A DNA stretch of 12,948 nt from Candidatus Competibacteraceae bacterium (GTDB lineage: Bacteria > Pseudomonadota > Gammaproteobacteria > Competibacterales > Competibacteraceae): assembly GCA_020445005.1 (NCBI GenBank), contig JAGRHM010000133.1:1-12948 (forward strand), read 5' to 3'. This document shows positions 1 through 6,979 of this stretch, piece by piece. The notes below the pieces were generated by a model. It had not been told where the DNA came from and made no database searches. It saw only the letters and a list, made by a program, of their open reading frames with translations. A program made the position numbers and the translations under genes. Each line of letters starts with the position of its first letter. Position 1 is the stretch's first letter.

Positions 1-458
1 GCAACGCCAACGGCTACCTCAAGCGCTGGGGCGCTGCCCGCTATGCAGCGCTGGCGAACCGACTTCATCAAGCCGGTCTGGGACGCATCGTGCTAATCGG
101 CGGCCCGGATGAGATTGAGGAATGTCAACGCATTGCCCAGGCTTGCGGTCCCTGGTTGATTAATTTGTGTGGACAAACCGCGATTCTCGATATTCCGCCC
201 CTTTGTGAACCGGCGCGCTTTATCGTAGCTAACGACACCGGCGTCGCGCACCTAGCTGCAGCGACGGCAACGCCGATGCTGGTGTTGTGCGGCCCCACCG
301 ACCCACGCCGGGTCAAGCCCCTGGGTGACAATGTTGTGACCCTGCAAGCAGATCTCCCCTGCATCAACTGCTACCGCAAAACCTGTTCACACCACAGTTG
401 TATGGCGATGCTAACGCCATCTCTGGTGTTTCGTCATTTACGGGAGCTGGTCTACTGA
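1..458 (+). CDS. Glycosyltransferase family 9 (heptosyltransferase-type), 3' part
   Basis: This is the C-terminal part of a GT9 protein, the family that transfers heptose from an ADP-activated donor onto the growing LPS inner core at the cytoplasmic face of the inner membrane. The frame is open from base 3, upstream of the first GTG at 90, and already reads as family sequence (KRWGAARYAALANRL), so the gene starts outside the window and 90 is not its start. Visible family features are the IGGPDE strand-turn and the nucleotide-sugar-binding motif NDTGVAHLAAA followed by GPTDPRR. Near the end there is a cysteine-rich stretch (CINCYRKTC, then a fourth Cys) that many heptosyltransferases carry. 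It ends with TGA 31 bases before the end of the convergent GT2 gene. Which core heptose it adds cannot be told from this fragment. Confidence 0.88.
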   Translation, partial: NANGYLKRWGAARYAALANRLHQAGLGRIVLIGGPDEIEECQRIAQACGPWLINLCGQTAILDIPPLCEPARFIVANDTGVAHLAAATATPMLVLCGPTDPRRVKPLGDNVVTLQADLPCINCYRKTCSHHSCMAMLTPSLVFRHLRELVY

Positions 459-489
459 TGCCTAATTTATTAGAAAATCCAGCCCGGAA

Positions 490-1320
490 TCAGGAGTGAT
501 CCTCAGAACGAGACGGGTAATCCGGCAAGGGCGGCGCATCGTCAGGCAGCAGGCGGGTTCCATGTTTAGCGAACTGGCGATGCTCATACAATTTGGCATA
601 CTTGAGAAACACGTAGAACGCGGCGATCACCGAGTTGATGAATCCGGCCCAGCCGTTCAGAAAATTACGCTTGAACAGGTAGCTGCGAATAAAAAACAAC
701 GGTGGATAGAGGACCATGATGAATGGAATTCCCCAGCGATGTTTCTTGAGCTTATCAACCACTAAACCGGTAGAGTAAGCGTTGATCTTGTCAACCTTGG
801 TGTGAATGTCGGTCTCGCCGTAGTGGTACATGGGCGCCTTGAGCCGGGCAATATCCCCTTGCACCTTAGGCGCGGCGTGAATCGGCATATCATCAATACC
901 GCCCTTGCGTTTATCGAATAGACGCAAGTAATGATTCATCCGGGTCGCCGGATTATACATCCGCCAAAACATTTGCTCCTGACGCGGAATTTCATAGCCG
1001 TCCGCGCCCGGTCCGTTCTGCAACAATTGGCGGATTTCCGTCTGCAGGTCAGGTGACAGCGCTTCGTCGGCATCCAGTAGCAATACCCAGTCATAGCAAG
1101 TCGCCGCCAGCGCCATCTGCTTTTGTGGGCCGTAACCCATGAACTCGTGCTGGATGATCCGCGCGCCATGGCGCTGGGCGATCGCCAGCGTATCATCGGT
1201 GCTGAAGGAATCTAGTACGATCACTTCATCGGCCCACCGGATGCTCTGCAGGCACGCTGTCAGGGTGCGGCCATTGTTATAAGTCGTGATGAATGCCGAA
1301 AGCCGGGTGCGGTCGGTCAT
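490..1320 (-). CDS. WaaE/KdtX-like GT2 glycosyltransferase (LPS core)
   Basis: This is a 276-residue family 2 glycosyltransferase that resembles the WaaE-type LPS core beta-1,4-glucosyltransferases, cytoplasmic enzymes that add a hexose to core heptose. The nucleotide-binding half is at residues 7-100: it opens with LSAFITTYNN, has ADEVIVLDSFSTDDT at about 30-44, a GYGPQKQMAL segment at 62-71, and the metal-binding DAD at 83-85. Residues about 200-240 are hydrophobic and aromatic-rich, with basic residues, and probably associate with the membrane. The length fits the family. The ATG at 1318-1320 has only a weak, distant AGGA upstream, but it places the first beta strand correctly. The gene points against both neighbours: it faces the GT9 gene across 31 bases and diverges from the GT4 gene across 102 bases, so it needs its own promoter. 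The sugar specificity is inferred only from the family. Confidence 0.85.
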   Translation of the reverse strand: MTDRTRLSAFITTYNNGRTLTACLQSIRWADEVIVLDSFSTDDTLAIAQRHGARIIQHEFMGYGPQKQMALAATCYDWVLLLDADEALSPDLQTEIRQLLQNGPGADGYEIPRQEQMFWRMYNPATRMNHYLRLFDKRKGGIDDMPIHAAPKVQGDIARLKAPMYHYGETDIHTKVDKINAYSTGLVVDKLKKHRWGIPFIMVLYPPLFFIRSYLFKRNFLNGWAGFINSVIAAFYVFLKYAKLYEHRQFAKHGTRLLPDDAPPLPDYPSRSEDHS

Positions 1321-1422
1321 GAATCAGTATGTCCTGAACGGAAATTTCATCTACAGTATGCCCCAAATCGTTCATCAATGGCGCGCTTCATTTGAGCGCA
1401 TCACCGTTTTCATCGGGAGATC
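1321..1422. other. Divergent intergenic region between GT2 and GT4 genes
   Basis: These 102 bases must hold the promoters of two genes that leave in opposite directions. I see no pair of -35 and -10 boxes good enough to name. A short inverted repeat, GCGCT at 1383-1387 and AGCGC at 1395-1399 with a 7-base loop, lies about 25 bases before the GT4 start. A GGGAGA at 1415-1420 is the only ribosome-binding-like sequence for the GT4 gene, and it is closer to the ATG than usual. Confidence 0.4.
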
Positions 1423-2490
1423 ATGATCGCATCGGCGCATATCATCGGCGGTAGATTCCTCGGCGGCGCTGAATTGTTTTATGCGCGTCTGGTGAGCGCG
1501 CTGCATCGACACGGCCACGCCACGTTGGCGGTAACGGTTCCCGGGAGTCTAATTACGACCGAGATCCCGCCCGAGGTTCCCCGGATTCACATCCCGATGT
1601 GGGGCGTTTGGGATCTGTGGTCACGCTGGCAAATTCAAAAAGCCATGCGCAAACTGGAACCCAGCATCGTGCAAACCTACATGGGCCGCGCCACCCGCCT
1701 GACCCATCTGCCGCTGGGCCAGCGCCCGGTTCACATTGCTCGGTTGGGCGGGTATTACGAACCGCATGGTTACCGGCATGCCCACGCCTGGATCGTGGTC
1801 AGTCCCGGCATCGGCGATCATCTGATTCGACACGGATTCCCCAGAAAGCGCATTTTTCACATCAGCAACTTCGTCGCGCCCTGCGCACCCAGCTCTCCAG
1901 ACACTCTGCGACAGTTGCGTCGGATGCTGGCGATTCCTGACGATGGCCTGATCGCGGTCGCCGTAGGGCGCCTGCATCCGATCAAGGGCTTCGGTGACCT
2001 GCTGAATGCGTTTTCCGCGATTCCCGCTTGCATCCATGACCGGCCGGTTTACCTGGTCATTGTCGGCGATGGGTCGCTGGCTGTGCAACTCAAACGTCAT
2101 GCTGAGCAGTTGGGCATCGCCGATCGGGTGCGCTGGCCAGGTTGGCGGGATGACGCAGGCCGTTTTCAGGAGTTGGCCGACTTATGCGTCTGCTCGTCGC
2201 TGCAAGAAGGTGTTGCCAATGCAATCCTCGAGGCCTGGGCGCGGCGACGGCCGGTTTTGGCGACCCGCACGCTTGGCCCCGTGGAAATCGCTGTTCACCA
2301 GCAAGACGCCTGGCTGACGCCCGTAGGCGATCCAGTCGCGTTAGCCCACTCGATGGAATTATTATTGCGTGACGAAGCGCTGCGTCGCGAATTGGCCGAC
2401 AACGGCTATCGCACCTTGATCGCCCGGCATGGCGAAGAAACGATCATTAACGCCTATCTGGATCTGTATCAACAACTGCTGGCGGCGTAG
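1423..2490 (+). CDS. Glycosyltransferase family 4 (LPS/surface glycan)
   Basis: This is a 355-residue GT4 (GT-B fold, retaining) glycosyltransferase that probably adds a sugar to the LPS core or another surface glycan in the cytoplasm. The N-terminal domain begins with a glycine-rich loop, GGRFLGGAE at residues 9-17, typical of the acceptor side. The C-terminal donor domain shows VGRLHPIKGF at 181-190 with the phosphate-contacting Arg and Lys, LVIVGDG at 211-217, and the E-x7-E signature in QEGVANAILEAWA (Glu262 and Glu270). The chosen ATG sits just after a purine-rich GGGAGA, and the protein begins directly with the first Rossmann strand, so little can be missing. It is the only complete plus-strand gene in the glycan cluster, and its last 44 bases overlap the end of the convergent ligase-like gene. 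The exact sugar is unknown. Confidence 0.88.
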   Translation: MIASAHIIGGRFLGGAELFYARLVSALHRHGHATLAVTVPGSLITTEIPPEVPRIHIPMWGVWDLWSRWQIQKAMRKLEPSIVQTYMGRATRLTHLPLGQRPVHIARLGGYYEPHGYRHAHAWIVVSPGIGDHLIRHGFPRKRIFHISNFVAPCAPSSPDTLRQLRRMLAIPDDGLIAVAVGRLHPIKGFGDLLNAFSAIPACIHDRPVYLVIVGDGSLAVQLKRHAEQLGIADRVRWPGWRDDAGRFQELADLCVCSSLQEGVANAILEAWARRRPVLATRTLGPVEIAVHQQDAWLTPVGDPVALAHSMELLLRDEALRRELADNGYRTLIARHGEETIINAYLDLYQQLLAA

Positions 2491-3682
2491 CTTCTTCCAG
2501 GGACTGGCGACTTAACGCGATCAAGGCCCCGAAGGCGACAAACAAGTAACAGGCCAGTTGCCGCGAAGTATAGGAAAAACTGAGCAACCCGGCAGTCAGC
2601 AGCGCCGCTGCCGCTGCCAGCCAGACTCCGGCACGCTGGCGATCCTGGGCGGATAAGCATCGCCAAACCCGCAGGAGTCGCACAAAAACAGCGCCCATTA
2701 ACATCAGCAGTAAGCTCACCCCAAGCAGACCGGTTTCATACCAGGCATCCAATACGAAGTTGTGCAGGTGCTTGACCCGATGACCCTGCGCGCCTAGCTG
2801 AAAACCAAGCACCTCCTCGCCGGCGTGAGCGCCATTGCCGATGCCAATCCCCAGCCATGCGCGGGGCGGAGGGTGTGCCAGCGCCTGCCGCCAGAGAGCA
2901 GTGCGCCCGGCGGTAAAGGCGTCCAACGGTTGTTCAGGATCGAGTTGCATCTTAAGGAAGGGATTAGTGTTCACGGCAATGGCGAACGCCAGCACCAGCA
3001 AGGCGAGCAGCGCAATCGAGCGTGGACGCCATCCCATTACTGAACTGGAAAAAACTGTGAGCGCTGCAATGAGACCGAGCAGGGCTGCCCGCCCCTCGGC
3101 GAGGGCCACATACCCCAGAACGAGAGCAATGACACCGCTCATTACGGCGTATCGCCAGCCGGATGAGCTGTTGCGCCAAAGCCAAGCCAGCAGAAATGGC
3201 GTTAAAAACGGCAGATTGTCTTCCTGCAATTGTGTTTCGTGATCGAAGGGTTGGCCGGACAAACCGAGCAGATACCACGGTAGCAACAGATAGAGCCCTG
3301 CCAGGGTCAGCGCGCCGAATAACGCCATGCCATCCAATAGCCGGTCAGGATTTGTCGGTGATTCCCGCAGCGCGAGCGGGATCAGGAGCAACGTCACACT
3401 TTGCATCAGGAAACCCAGCCAGGTGCGTATTCCGGCCACTGGATCGACCGAACCGGGAATCGTCAGCAAGAAAACGCCCAGCAACGCCAGATAAAGCAGT
3501 AGCGTCGGGCGATCCAGCCGCTCCCGGCGACGCCAGAAACTCAACAATCCCCATAGTGCGTAGAAACCGGCGAGGGTGTTGAACAGCCCGCGTCCACCCA
3601 GTTGCGTTAAGGGTAATACCACTGGGGACAACCAGCCCCAGCGAAAAAATGCGCCCTGCAACCGGTCAAGCAGACGGCTCAT
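2447..3682 (-). CDS. O-antigen ligase/polymerase-like membrane protein (Wzy_C family)
   Basis: This is a 411-residue polytopic inner-membrane protein of the O-antigen ligase/polymerase superfamily. WaaL-type members join undecaprenyl-linked O-chains to the lipid A core on the periplasmic face. Long hydrophobic segments run through most of residues 15-240 and again from about 318 to 390. Between them is the large hydrophilic loop, with GRTALWRQALAHP (259-271), a glycine-rich LGIGIGNG (277-284) and the family HLHNFVLDAWYETGLLG stretch (305-321), whose histidines match the conserved loop histidine region of the family. Its ATG overlaps the end of the upstream GT9 gene by 17 bases, so translation is probably coupled. 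Its 3' end overlaps the opposing GT4 gene by 44 bases. Ligase and polymerase (Wzy) cannot be separated by motif alone; a place inside a core-glycosyltransferase operon favours a ligase. Confidence 0.83.
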   Translation of the reverse strand: MSRLLDRLQGAFFRWGWLSPVVLPLTQLGGRGLFNTLAGFYALWGLLSFWRRRERLDRPTLLLYLALLGVFLLTIPGSVDPVAGIRTWLGFLMQSVTLLLIPLALRESPTNPDRLLDGMALFGALTLAGLYLLLPWYLLGLSGQPFDHETQLQEDNLPFLTPFLLAWLWRNSSSGWRYAVMSGVIALVLGYVALAEGRAALLGLIAALTVFSSSVMGWRPRSIALLALLVLAFAIAVNTNPFLKMQLDPEQPLDAFTAGRTALWRQALAHPPPRAWLGIGIGNGAHAGEEVLGFQLGAQGHRVKHLHNFVLDAWYETGLLGVSLLLMLMGAVFVRLLRVWRCLSAQDRQRAGVWLAAAAALLTAGLLSFSYTSRQLACYLFVAFGALIALSRQSLEEATPPAVVDTDPDRR

Positions 3683-4679
3683 CGTCGGCTATTTCCTGAT
3701 CGATGCGCACGAATGCTTCAAGAACGCGGGCAACCGTGATAGCGGTCATGCCGCTTTGGCCAGCCGGTGGGGTAATCGCGTGGATAAAGCGGGAATGGGT
3801 CAGTGGCAATGAACCGCCAAACAACCCCAGCGCCGGCGTTCGCAGTGCGGCGGCCATATTCAAAACCCCGGTATCGTTGCCAATGTAGCAACGACTGCTC
3901 GCGAACAGGGCGGCTGTTTGCTCCAGTGGTAAAGCGACCGCATCCGCCGCCACGCCGCCGCTGTCTTGCATCCGGCGCAAAATCTCGTCGGCCAATGCTC
4001 GTTCCCCTGGACCGCCGACGATGAAGACCGAGCCAGCATGATGACGAGATAACGCGAGCGCCAATTCTGTAAAACGCATTGCGCCCCACTGTTTCCAAGG
4101 TTCACTGCTGCCAATGCCCAGCGCAATCCAGGGTTGAGGCCAGTCGGCGAATCGTTCCGCCACGGCGCATCGCGCCGCTGCCAAAACCGGTAATCGCGGT
4201 TCCGGTTCAAGCCGGGGAATCCCCAGTATATCCAAGAGAGCATCGCCCCGAACTATGGGCGACGCATGACGAAATTCAGCGGGCAGTTTTACCGGAGTAC
4301 TGAGGAGCCAAGGTTGCAAGCCGATTCCATAACCGATCCGTTCCGAGATGCGGGCCAGCCAGGCGGCCAGCACATAGCGGGCGCTGGCATGCAGGAACCA
4401 CACGCGCTGATAGTTTGCCCGTCGCAGCAGCGCCGCCAGCCGGAACACGCCCCGGACGCCAGCATGACCCGCGTCGCGCTCCAGCCAGAGAATGCGGCCC
4501 ACGCAGGGATCGGCAGATAGCAATCGGTCCGCCTGAGAACGTGGCTTAGTCAGGATATCCACCTGCCCGGTCATGGTCGTGGCGGCGATAGCGTGGATAT
4601 GCGGCAAATGCCAAACCATATCGCCGATGCCGGGCAAGGGCTGCACAATCAGCGTTCGACCGGAAAGGGCAAGCGTCAT
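3666..4679 (-). CDS. Glycosyltransferase family 9 protein, Asn variant of the DTG-x2-H motif
   Basis: This is a 337-residue GT9 protein related to LPS heptosyltransferases. The N-terminal domain has LPGIGDMVWHLP at 15-26, with Asp20 in the place of the catalytic-base Asp of WaaC. The C-terminal domain has IGSSEPWKQWGAMRF (189-203), IVGGPGE (220-226) and GNDTGVLNMAAAL (267-279), followed by GLFGGSLPLTHS. In the usual motif the residue three after DTG is His, as in the GT9 gene at the start of this window; here it is Asn274. That may mark a subfamily with another donor or acceptor, so calling it a heptosyltransferase is an inference. Its ATG shares four bases (ATGA) with the stop of the upstream GT4 gene and its end overlaps the ligase-like gene by 17 bases, so it is in the middle of a tightly coupled operon. 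Confidence 0.86.
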   Translation of the reverse strand: MTLALSGRTLIVQPLPGIGDMVWHLPHIHAIAATTMTGQVDILTKPRSQADRLLSADPCVGRILWLERDAGHAGVRGVFRLAALLRRANYQRVWFLHASARYVLAAWLARISERIGYGIGLQPWLLSTPVKLPAEFRHASPIVRGDALLDILGIPRLEPEPRLPVLAAARCAVAERFADWPQPWIALGIGSSEPWKQWGAMRFTELALALSRHHAGSVFIVGGPGERALADEILRRMQDSGGVAADAVALPLEQTAALFASSRCYIGNDTGVLNMAAALRTPALGLFGGSLPLTHSRFIHAITPPAGQSGMTAITVARVLEAFVRIDQEIADDEPSA

Positions 4680-5803
4680 GCGCGACTCCGGGGAGATTGA
4701 CTCAGCGTTTCATACAGGTTCAGCGTGTCATCCAGCATCCGTTGCCGGGTAAACACGGGTTCTGCGGGAACCGGCGGCGCGGCAATCAGCAAATTCAGCG
4801 TGCGTTGCGTCAACGCATCAAGGTTGCCAACCGGCGTCAAACCAGCGGGGTAGATGCAGCGCAGGATTTCGCCAACGCCGCCATGCTCATAACCGACTAC
4901 CGGCGTCCCCAGACTCAAGGCTTCCAACACGGTGCGGCCAAAAGATTCAGGCTTGGCCGACAGCGATAGCACCAGAGTGGAAGCCGCGTAAATCTCGCGC
5001 ATGTCGGTGCGGTGACCGGTAAACAGGACGGTATTGCTTAATCCCTGTGCTTGAACTCGACGTTGCAACTGGCTGGCATAGCGTTGTCGACCCGGCTCCA
5101 CACCGCCGACGATTAATCCATGAATCGGCAGTCCTTGCATTCGCAACCGGGCGATTAGCTCGATGAATTCCTCATGACCTTTCAGCCGACTCAACCGGCC
5201 TGGCAGGGTCAGCACCGGCTCATTCCGCAATTGGGGATACTGTCGATACCATTTCGCCCACCAATCCACTGTGGGTTGATAACCGTAGGGAAATTGCGCG
5301 GCATCGACGCCGCGCGGAATCAGTTGAATGCGCTCCGCTGACAGTTGCGGGTAATGACATCGCAGATAATCCCGGATCGTTTCGGATACGGCGATCACCC
5401 GTTCGCCTTGGGTCATAATTGCGCTGTAACGGGAGACCGAATACAGGCCGTGAACGGTGGTGACAAACCGTGGACGGGTCATCGGGTCCATCCCGCGCCA
5501 GGCCAGCCAGGCGATCCAGGCCGGCAATCGCGAACGCGCATGCAAAATGTCGATGCGCCGTTCAGCCAACCAGCGCCGCAATGGCCAGATCCAGCGCAGG
5601 GTCAGCGGCGACTTGACGCCCAGCGGCCAGCGCAAATGTTCGCTTCCCTCGTCCAGTAGTTGCCGGACCAGCCGCCCATTGCCGGAAATGACCACGGAGC
5701 GATGGCCACGCTGAGTCAATGCCTGCGCCACCTCCAAAGTGCCTCGCTCCACGCCGCCCCCATCCAGCGCTGGAACCAGTTGCGCCACACTTAGGTGAAC
5801 CAT
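4676..5803 (-). CDS. Glycosyltransferase family 4 (LPS/surface glycan)
   Basis: This is a 375-residue GT4 enzyme with a GT-B fold, probably cytoplasmic and membrane-associated, adding a sugar in LPS core or related glycan assembly. The N-terminal domain starts with VAQLVPALDGGGVERGTLEVA (residues 6-26), the glycine-rich acceptor loop seen in WaaG-like and PimB-like enzymes. The middle has VHGLYSVSRYSAIM and IAVSETIRDYL (137-147). The donor domain has IPRGVDAAQF (162-171), LPGRLSRLKGHEEFI (200-214, Arg203 and Lys208), a VLFTGHRTD stretch, and the E-x7-E signature in PESFGRTVLEALSLGTPVVG (Glu286 and Glu294). The ATG lies inside the end of the ELM1-family gene (13-base overlap) without a clear Shine-Dalgarno sequence, so re-initiation after the upstream gene is likely. 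It ends in an ATGA overlap with the next gene. The sugar added is unknown. Confidence 0.9.
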   Translation of the reverse strand: MVHLSVAQLVPALDGGGVERGTLEVAQALTQRGHRSVVISGNGRLVRQLLDEGSEHLRWPLGVKSPLTLRWIWPLRRWLAERRIDILHARSRLPAWIAWLAWRGMDPMTRPRFVTTVHGLYSVSRYSAIMTQGERVIAVSETIRDYLRCHYPQLSAERIQLIPRGVDAAQFPYGYQPTVDWWAKWYRQYPQLRNEPVLTLPGRLSRLKGHEEFIELIARLRMQGLPIHGLIVGGVEPGRQRYASQLQRRVQAQGLSNTVLFTGHRTDMREIYAASTLVLSLSAKPESFGRTVLEALSLGTPVVGYEHGGVGEILRCIYPAGLTPVGNLDALTQRTLNLLIAAPPVPAEPVFTRQRMLDDTLNLYETLSQSPRSRA

Positions 5804-6705
5804 CGATCGATAATCCAGCGAGCGCAGCGTTCCGCTTCATTAAAACTTTCGGTAGGACGGCGTAGCCGGCGATGATGCGACCAGTCGCTAAAGAAAGTCA
5901 CCCAGCCTTCGGTGGCCAGTTGTTCGAGTCCCCGGTTGATCCGGCTGGGGTGCTTGCGAGGAACTTCGAGTACCCCAACGGTAGCCCCGGAGGTCAAGGC
6001 TTCATAAACCATCGATACGCTGTCGGCGGTGACCCAAACCTGTCCAGCCTTTGCCAATTGCGCCGGCAACCAGTCGGGACCCGTCTCAGTGACGGGAATC
6101 ACCGCACATCGCTCCCCGCCGTCCAGATGTTCCAGAAAATCCGGCGGTGTGCGGCGCGACGTCGTCAGCGTCCAATGCATGGCAGGATCAGCCGCAATGA
6201 CCGCAGCGATTTGCTGGTACAAGCCCGCGTTATCCCACGAGAAATGTGCCGATGGGCCACCGATCAGCAATAATCCCTGTGTGGAATCCAGCCTTGTGGA
6301 AGGTTGAATGCGATTCAGCGCCCCGCGCGTGATTTGTACGTTCGGGTGAGCCGGCGGCGCGTCGTGTGCCGGGATCAGACACAAATCGAACAGGAACAAC
6401 GGCAAGGTGGGACGCATCAATACAACAACCTTGCCGCCGCTCATCCAACGGGCAGCTAGTAAGGAGAGATGCGTTCGATGGCCAGCGCCCAGTATGAGGT
6501 CAGGATTCGACAAATCGCGCCAAATCGCGTGTTGTCCCCTTAGCAAAGCACTCAAGGCAATCGCCGTTGGCAGTGGCTCCAGCAAGCTTGTTTCGACCGG
6601 GCGCAAGCGGCCGAGCGCGTTGACCAATCCCCGACTTTGGTTATCGTGTCCCGCTTTGCCATCGCTGAAGCGCCAGACGACCAGCGGATGCGCCTGGGAT
6701 TTCAC
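5791..6705 (-). CDS. ELM1/GtrOC1-family putative glycosyltransferase
   Basis: This 304-residue protein belongs to the family named after plant mitochondrial fission protein ELM1 (Mito_fiss_Elm1). Its many bacterial members are of unproven function and are predicted to have a glycosyltransferase-like fold. The family opening is clear: WRFSDGKAGHDNQSRGL at residues 11-27. It is followed by DLILGAGHRTHL (69-80), a LLIGGPSAHFSWD segment (146-158), TTSRRTPPDFLE (181-192) and VWVTADSVSMVYEALTSG (223-240), which resembles the donor-site region of GT-B enzymes. It starts with GTG at 6705. The stop of the zinc-finger gene is in the same frame 18 bases upstream, which limits any earlier start; no strong Shine-Dalgarno is seen. 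It overlaps the next GT4 gene by 13 bases. The glycan-operon context supports a role in LPS or other surface-sugar assembly, but the reaction is not known. Confidence 0.82.
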   Translation of the reverse strand: MKSQAHPLVVWRFSDGKAGHDNQSRGLVNALGRLRPVETSLLEPLPTAIALSALLRGQHAIWRDLSNPDLILGAGHRTHLSLLAARWMSGGKVVVLMRPTLPLFLFDLCLIPAHDAPPAHPNVQITRGALNRIQPSTRLDSTQGLLLIGGPSAHFSWDNAGLYQQIAAVIAADPAMHWTLTTSRRTPPDFLEHLDGGERCAVIPVTETGPDWLPAQLAKAGQVWVTADSVSMVYEALTSGATVGVLEVPRKHPSRINRGLEQLATEGWVTFFSDWSHHRRLRRPTESFNEAERCARWIIDRWFT

Positions 6706-6723
6706 TGGCCGTCGCAGGCGCGT

Positions 6724-6930
6724 TCAGTCCACCAGCACGAAGTCCGCGCCGCAATACGGACATTTGGCCTTGCCGGTCGCTTCAATAGGCAGGTAAACCT
6801 TGGGATGAGAATTCCACACCATCATATCCGGCATGGGGCAGGATACTGGCAGGTCGGCGCGGCGAACTTCATAAGTCTTTTGGGCATTCGGCATGACTTT
6901 GGTGGAAACAGCGGCGGCAACGGCAGCCAT
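6724..6930 (-). CDS. CHCC zinc-finger domain protein (NDUFS6-like)
   Basis: This is a 68-residue protein of the zf-CHCC family, related to the zinc-binding end of mitochondrial complex I subunit NDUFS6. The ligands are Cys31, His42, Cys57 and Cys60, in the pattern CPMP...SHPKVYLPIE...AKCPYCG. The C-terminal GADFVLVD is also typical. The first 12 residues are Ala-rich and not part of the domain. Met13 would give a protein closer to the usual family size of about 55-60 residues, but an AGGAG nine bases before the first ATG supports the longer form. The role of the stand-alone bacterial proteins is not established as far as I know. It sits 49 bases after ilvE and 18 bases before the ELM1-family gene on the same strand, so it is probably cotranscribed with both. 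Confidence 0.88.
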   Translation of the reverse strand: MAAVAAAVSTKVMPNAQKTYEVRRADLPVSCPMPDMMVWNSHPKVYLPIEATGKAKCPYCGADFVLVD

Positions 6931-6939
6931 GGCGACATT

Positions 6940-6944
6940 CTCCT
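6940..6944 (-). promoter_or_regulatory. Ribosome binding site of the zinc-finger gene
   Basis: AGGAG on the minus strand, nine bases before the ATG at 6928-6930. It supports the first ATG rather than the internal Met13. An out-of-frame ATG lies between this site and the chosen start. Confidence 0.65.
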
Positions 6945-6979
6945 GGATTTTTCAATGGATTAATGGTTTTTGGAAAACT

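Noticed and set aside
90..458. GTG at 90 as the true start of the first gene
   Set aside because: The frame upstream is open to the window edge and already matches the GT9 family, so the gene is truncated by the window.
462..473. Small AT-rich inverted sequence between the convergent GT9 and GT2 genes as a terminator
   Set aside because: Only four base pairs can form and there is no GC-rich stem, so it would not end transcription by itself.
1383..1399. GCGCT/AGCGC inverted repeat before the GT4 gene as an operator
   Set aside because: A 5-bp arm is expected by chance in a GC-rich intergenic region, and nothing else supports it.
1621..2100. A 159-codon open frame on the minus strand inside the GT4 gene
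   Set aside because: It is fully contained in a clear glycosyltransferase gene and has no recognisable motif.
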